Part shown: positions 62,832-64,000 of the stretch, piece after piece
How the letters are laid out: every line of letters starts with the position of its first letter
Numbering within the stretch: position 1 is the stretch's first letter
Assembly (NCBI RefSeq): GCF_007676705.1
Contig: NZ_VEBF01000002.1
Coordinates: forward strand, 1,240,001 to 1,304,000
Direction: 5' to 3'
DNA length: 64,000 nucleotides
Origin: Paenibacillus xylanexedens
Lineage (GTDB): Bacteria > Bacillota > Bacilli > Paenibacillales > Paenibacillaceae
The notes under the pieces: generated by a model
Seen by the model: only the letters and a program-made list of their open reading frames with translations
Databases searched by the model: none
What the model was told of the DNA's origin: nothing
Made by a program: the position numbers and the translations under genes

Positions 62832-64000
62832 TTATTTGGCAGAAGCTCCACCTGAAACAGAAGGTACATTAAACGAGTTCTTCGCCGTTGTTCCGTCCTT
62901 GTCCGTTTCGTAATTAAATAGGGTACCATCCTTCGACCAACTCGCTGACTTCAGTGTCCCCTCTATACTGCGTTGTTCAACCAAATTTAGAACATCCGGT
63001 TCGTTGGCAGGTTTGGAGTATATGCTGATTTGATCACCAATAAGCATAACTACATAGGAGCCGTCAGGTGACTTCCATTCTTTTGGTGCTGCTGTTGTAG
63101 TCATTCCCTGATCCGGTCCTGCTGCGAATCCTTTGTTTCCTCCAGAAGCGTCTGCACCTGCACTGGAATCAGGTACAGTGTTACCTTCAACCGGAACATC
63201 TTCAGTCATATTAGGTGTTGTATCCTGAGAAGTGAAGGATTTCGCATCTCCATTTTCTGTTTCTGTTTCTGTTTCTGTTACTCCATTCTCTTCCCCATCT
63301 GCAGAAGATTTAGGAGAATCTCCTGATCCCTGAATTCTCTGCTCAGAATCTTGGTTCTGAACCGGATTCTTCTGATTATCGGTCGAAGGAGTTTTGGACG
63401 AATTATCCTGCGGTCCTTTATTCGGAGCAGGCGTTGATTCGGTAGCCGGTTGTTTAGGTGTCGGATCTGACTGAACTTCAGGCTCCTGTACCTCATCTCC
63501 ACCGTTCTCTTCAGGAATTGTTTCTACGCCTTGGTTATCTGGTTTAGTTGGTGAAACATTCGATTGATCCACAAACACATCGTTGCTGCTTGGTTGGGAC
63601 GAAGTGGCAGGATCATAATTTTCAATCTTCTTGCTTAATGGATTTTCATCCACATTGCCGCTCTCTTGAGAAGCTCCAGAGCTCATCAGCATGGAATCGG
63701 CATTCTCAATCTGTTCAGGCGGATTTCCCCAGATGGCGAATCCCAATATAACTGCCGCAGCCGCTGCACCCATGGACATACGTCCTGCCATCGAGTTAAG
63801 CCATTTTTGCTTCGTTTTCCGCTCACTTGAACGTTGTAAATTCTCAAATGCAGCGGGGACAGGATTCATTTCCTGTATGGTGCTACTTTGTTCCTTCCGC
63901 GCTTCGTCAATGGCATCAAGCTGCGGCATAATCGCATCAACCAGACTAAATTTCGGGCTTACTTGCGGTAATTCTTCCAGTTCTCTGGAAAGAGCTCTGA
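62832..64000 (-). CDS. Probable membrane anti-sigma factor, N-terminus beyond window
   Basis: The frame is open to the window edge, so this gene is partial; its visible part is 388 residues and starts RALSRELEELPQVSPKFSLV followed by DAIMPQLDAIDEARK. That is the stretch which usually follows a zinc-binding zf-HC2 anti-sigma domain. A TM helix (MGAAAAAVILGFAIWG) comes next, then about 200 hydrophilic residues rich in Ser, Thr, Gln, Glu and Pro, including TETETETEN encoded by a TTCTGT repeat near 63259-63280. The C-terminal domain has WKSPDGSYVVMLIGDQISIY and SASWSKDGTLFNYETDKDG, like a beta-propeller blade. The ATG at 63929 would remove the first part and is rejected. Anti-sigma function is inferred. 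Confidence 0.7.
   Translation of the reverse strand, partial: RALSRELEELPQVSPKFSLVDAIMPQLDAIDEARKEQSSTIQEMNPVPAAFENLQRSSERKTKQKWLNSMAGRMSMGAAAAAVILGFAIWGNPPEQIENADSMLMSSGASQESGNVDENPLSKKIENYDPATSSQPSSNDVFVDQSNVSPTKPDNQGVETIPEENGGDEVQEPEVQSDPTPKQPATESTPAPNKGPQDNSSKTPSTDNQKNPVQNQDSEQRIQGSGDSPKSSADGEENGVTETETETENGDAKSFTSQDTTPNMTEDVPVEGNTVPDSSAGADASGGNKGFAAGPDQGMTTTAAPKEWKSPDGSYVVMLIGDQISIYSKPANEPDVLNLVEQRSIEGTLKSASWSKDGTLFNYETDKDGTTAKNSFNVPSVSGGASAK

Noticed and set aside
63259-63280. Short tandem repeat as a frameshift or error in the anti-sigma-like gene
   Set aside because: The TTCTGT hexamer repeat keeps the frame and encodes TE repeats, so the gene is intact through it.

Overview
The window reads as a chromosomal core segment of a low-to-moderate GC, endospore-forming Firmicute, most likely Paenibacillus or a close relative. 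The evidence is a full set of sporulation genes (spoIIP, gpr, yqfC, yqfD and a yqxA-like gene), T-box control of glyQS, CIRCE/HrcA control of the heat-shock operon, and a gene order that largely follows a contiguous block of the Bacillus subtilis chromosome (from memory: trmK, sigA, dnaG, yqxD, glyS, glyQ, recO, yqzL, era, cdd, dgkA, ybeY, yqfF, phoH, yqfD, yqfC, floA, yqeZ, yqeY, rpsU, yqeW, mtaB, rsmE, prmA, dnaJ, dnaK, grpE, hrcA, hemW, lepA, spoIIP, gpr, rpsT, holA). No tRNA or rRNA gene, CRISPR array, prophage or intact insertion sequence was seen.

Layout. 1-2680: a MocR-type regulator cut by the window edge, divergent from an aminotransferase. 2812-3228: RNase P RNA on the minus strand, with type A features. 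3302-25044 (minus): NIF3-like protein and TrmK, the yqxD-dnaG-sigA macromolecular-synthesis operon, T-box-controlled glyQS, recO-yqzL-era-cdd, dgkA-ybeY-yqfF-phoH-yqfD-yqfC, the yqeZ-floA envelope operon behind a SigW-type promoter, and yqeY-rpsU. 25314-41183 (minus): a block that interrupts the B. subtilis-like order, with a HIT protein, a small surface or coat-like protein, the double-strand-break repair set addB-addA-sbcD-sbcC, and an RlmI-like rRNA methyltransferase. 41883-62575 returns to the conserved order: a Na/Pi transporter (plus strand), Nudix, mtaB, rsmE, a site-2 protease, prmA, three small unannotated genes, hrcA-grpE-dnaK-dnaJ, a GNAT acetyltransferase, hemW, lepA, yqxA-like, spoIIP, gpr, rpsT (plus strand) and holA. 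The right edge cuts a probable transmembrane anti-sigma factor.

Functionally the window covers replication initiation and transcription (DnaG, SigA, HolA), translation and RNA modification (GlyQS, TrmK, MtaB, RsmE, PrmA, YbeY, Era, LepA, S20, S21, RNase P), DNA repair (RecO, AddAB, SbcCD), protein quality control (HrcA regulon), envelope defence (YqeZ-FloA) and sporulation or germination.

The most unusual signal is a family of intergenic long-hairpin repeats. There are six copies: three scattered (14898-15045, 39571-39759, 48167-48315) and three in a direct tandem array with a 182-bp period (about 41226-41777). Their stems differ between copies by paired, compensating changes. Also worth attention are a three-way-junction RNA-like structure after sbcC (26461-26542), two paralogous small proteins of unknown family flanking a YfhD-like gene, an alanine- and GC-rich patch around the SbcC zinc hook, and operator-like repeats in the MocR/aminotransferase intergenic region.
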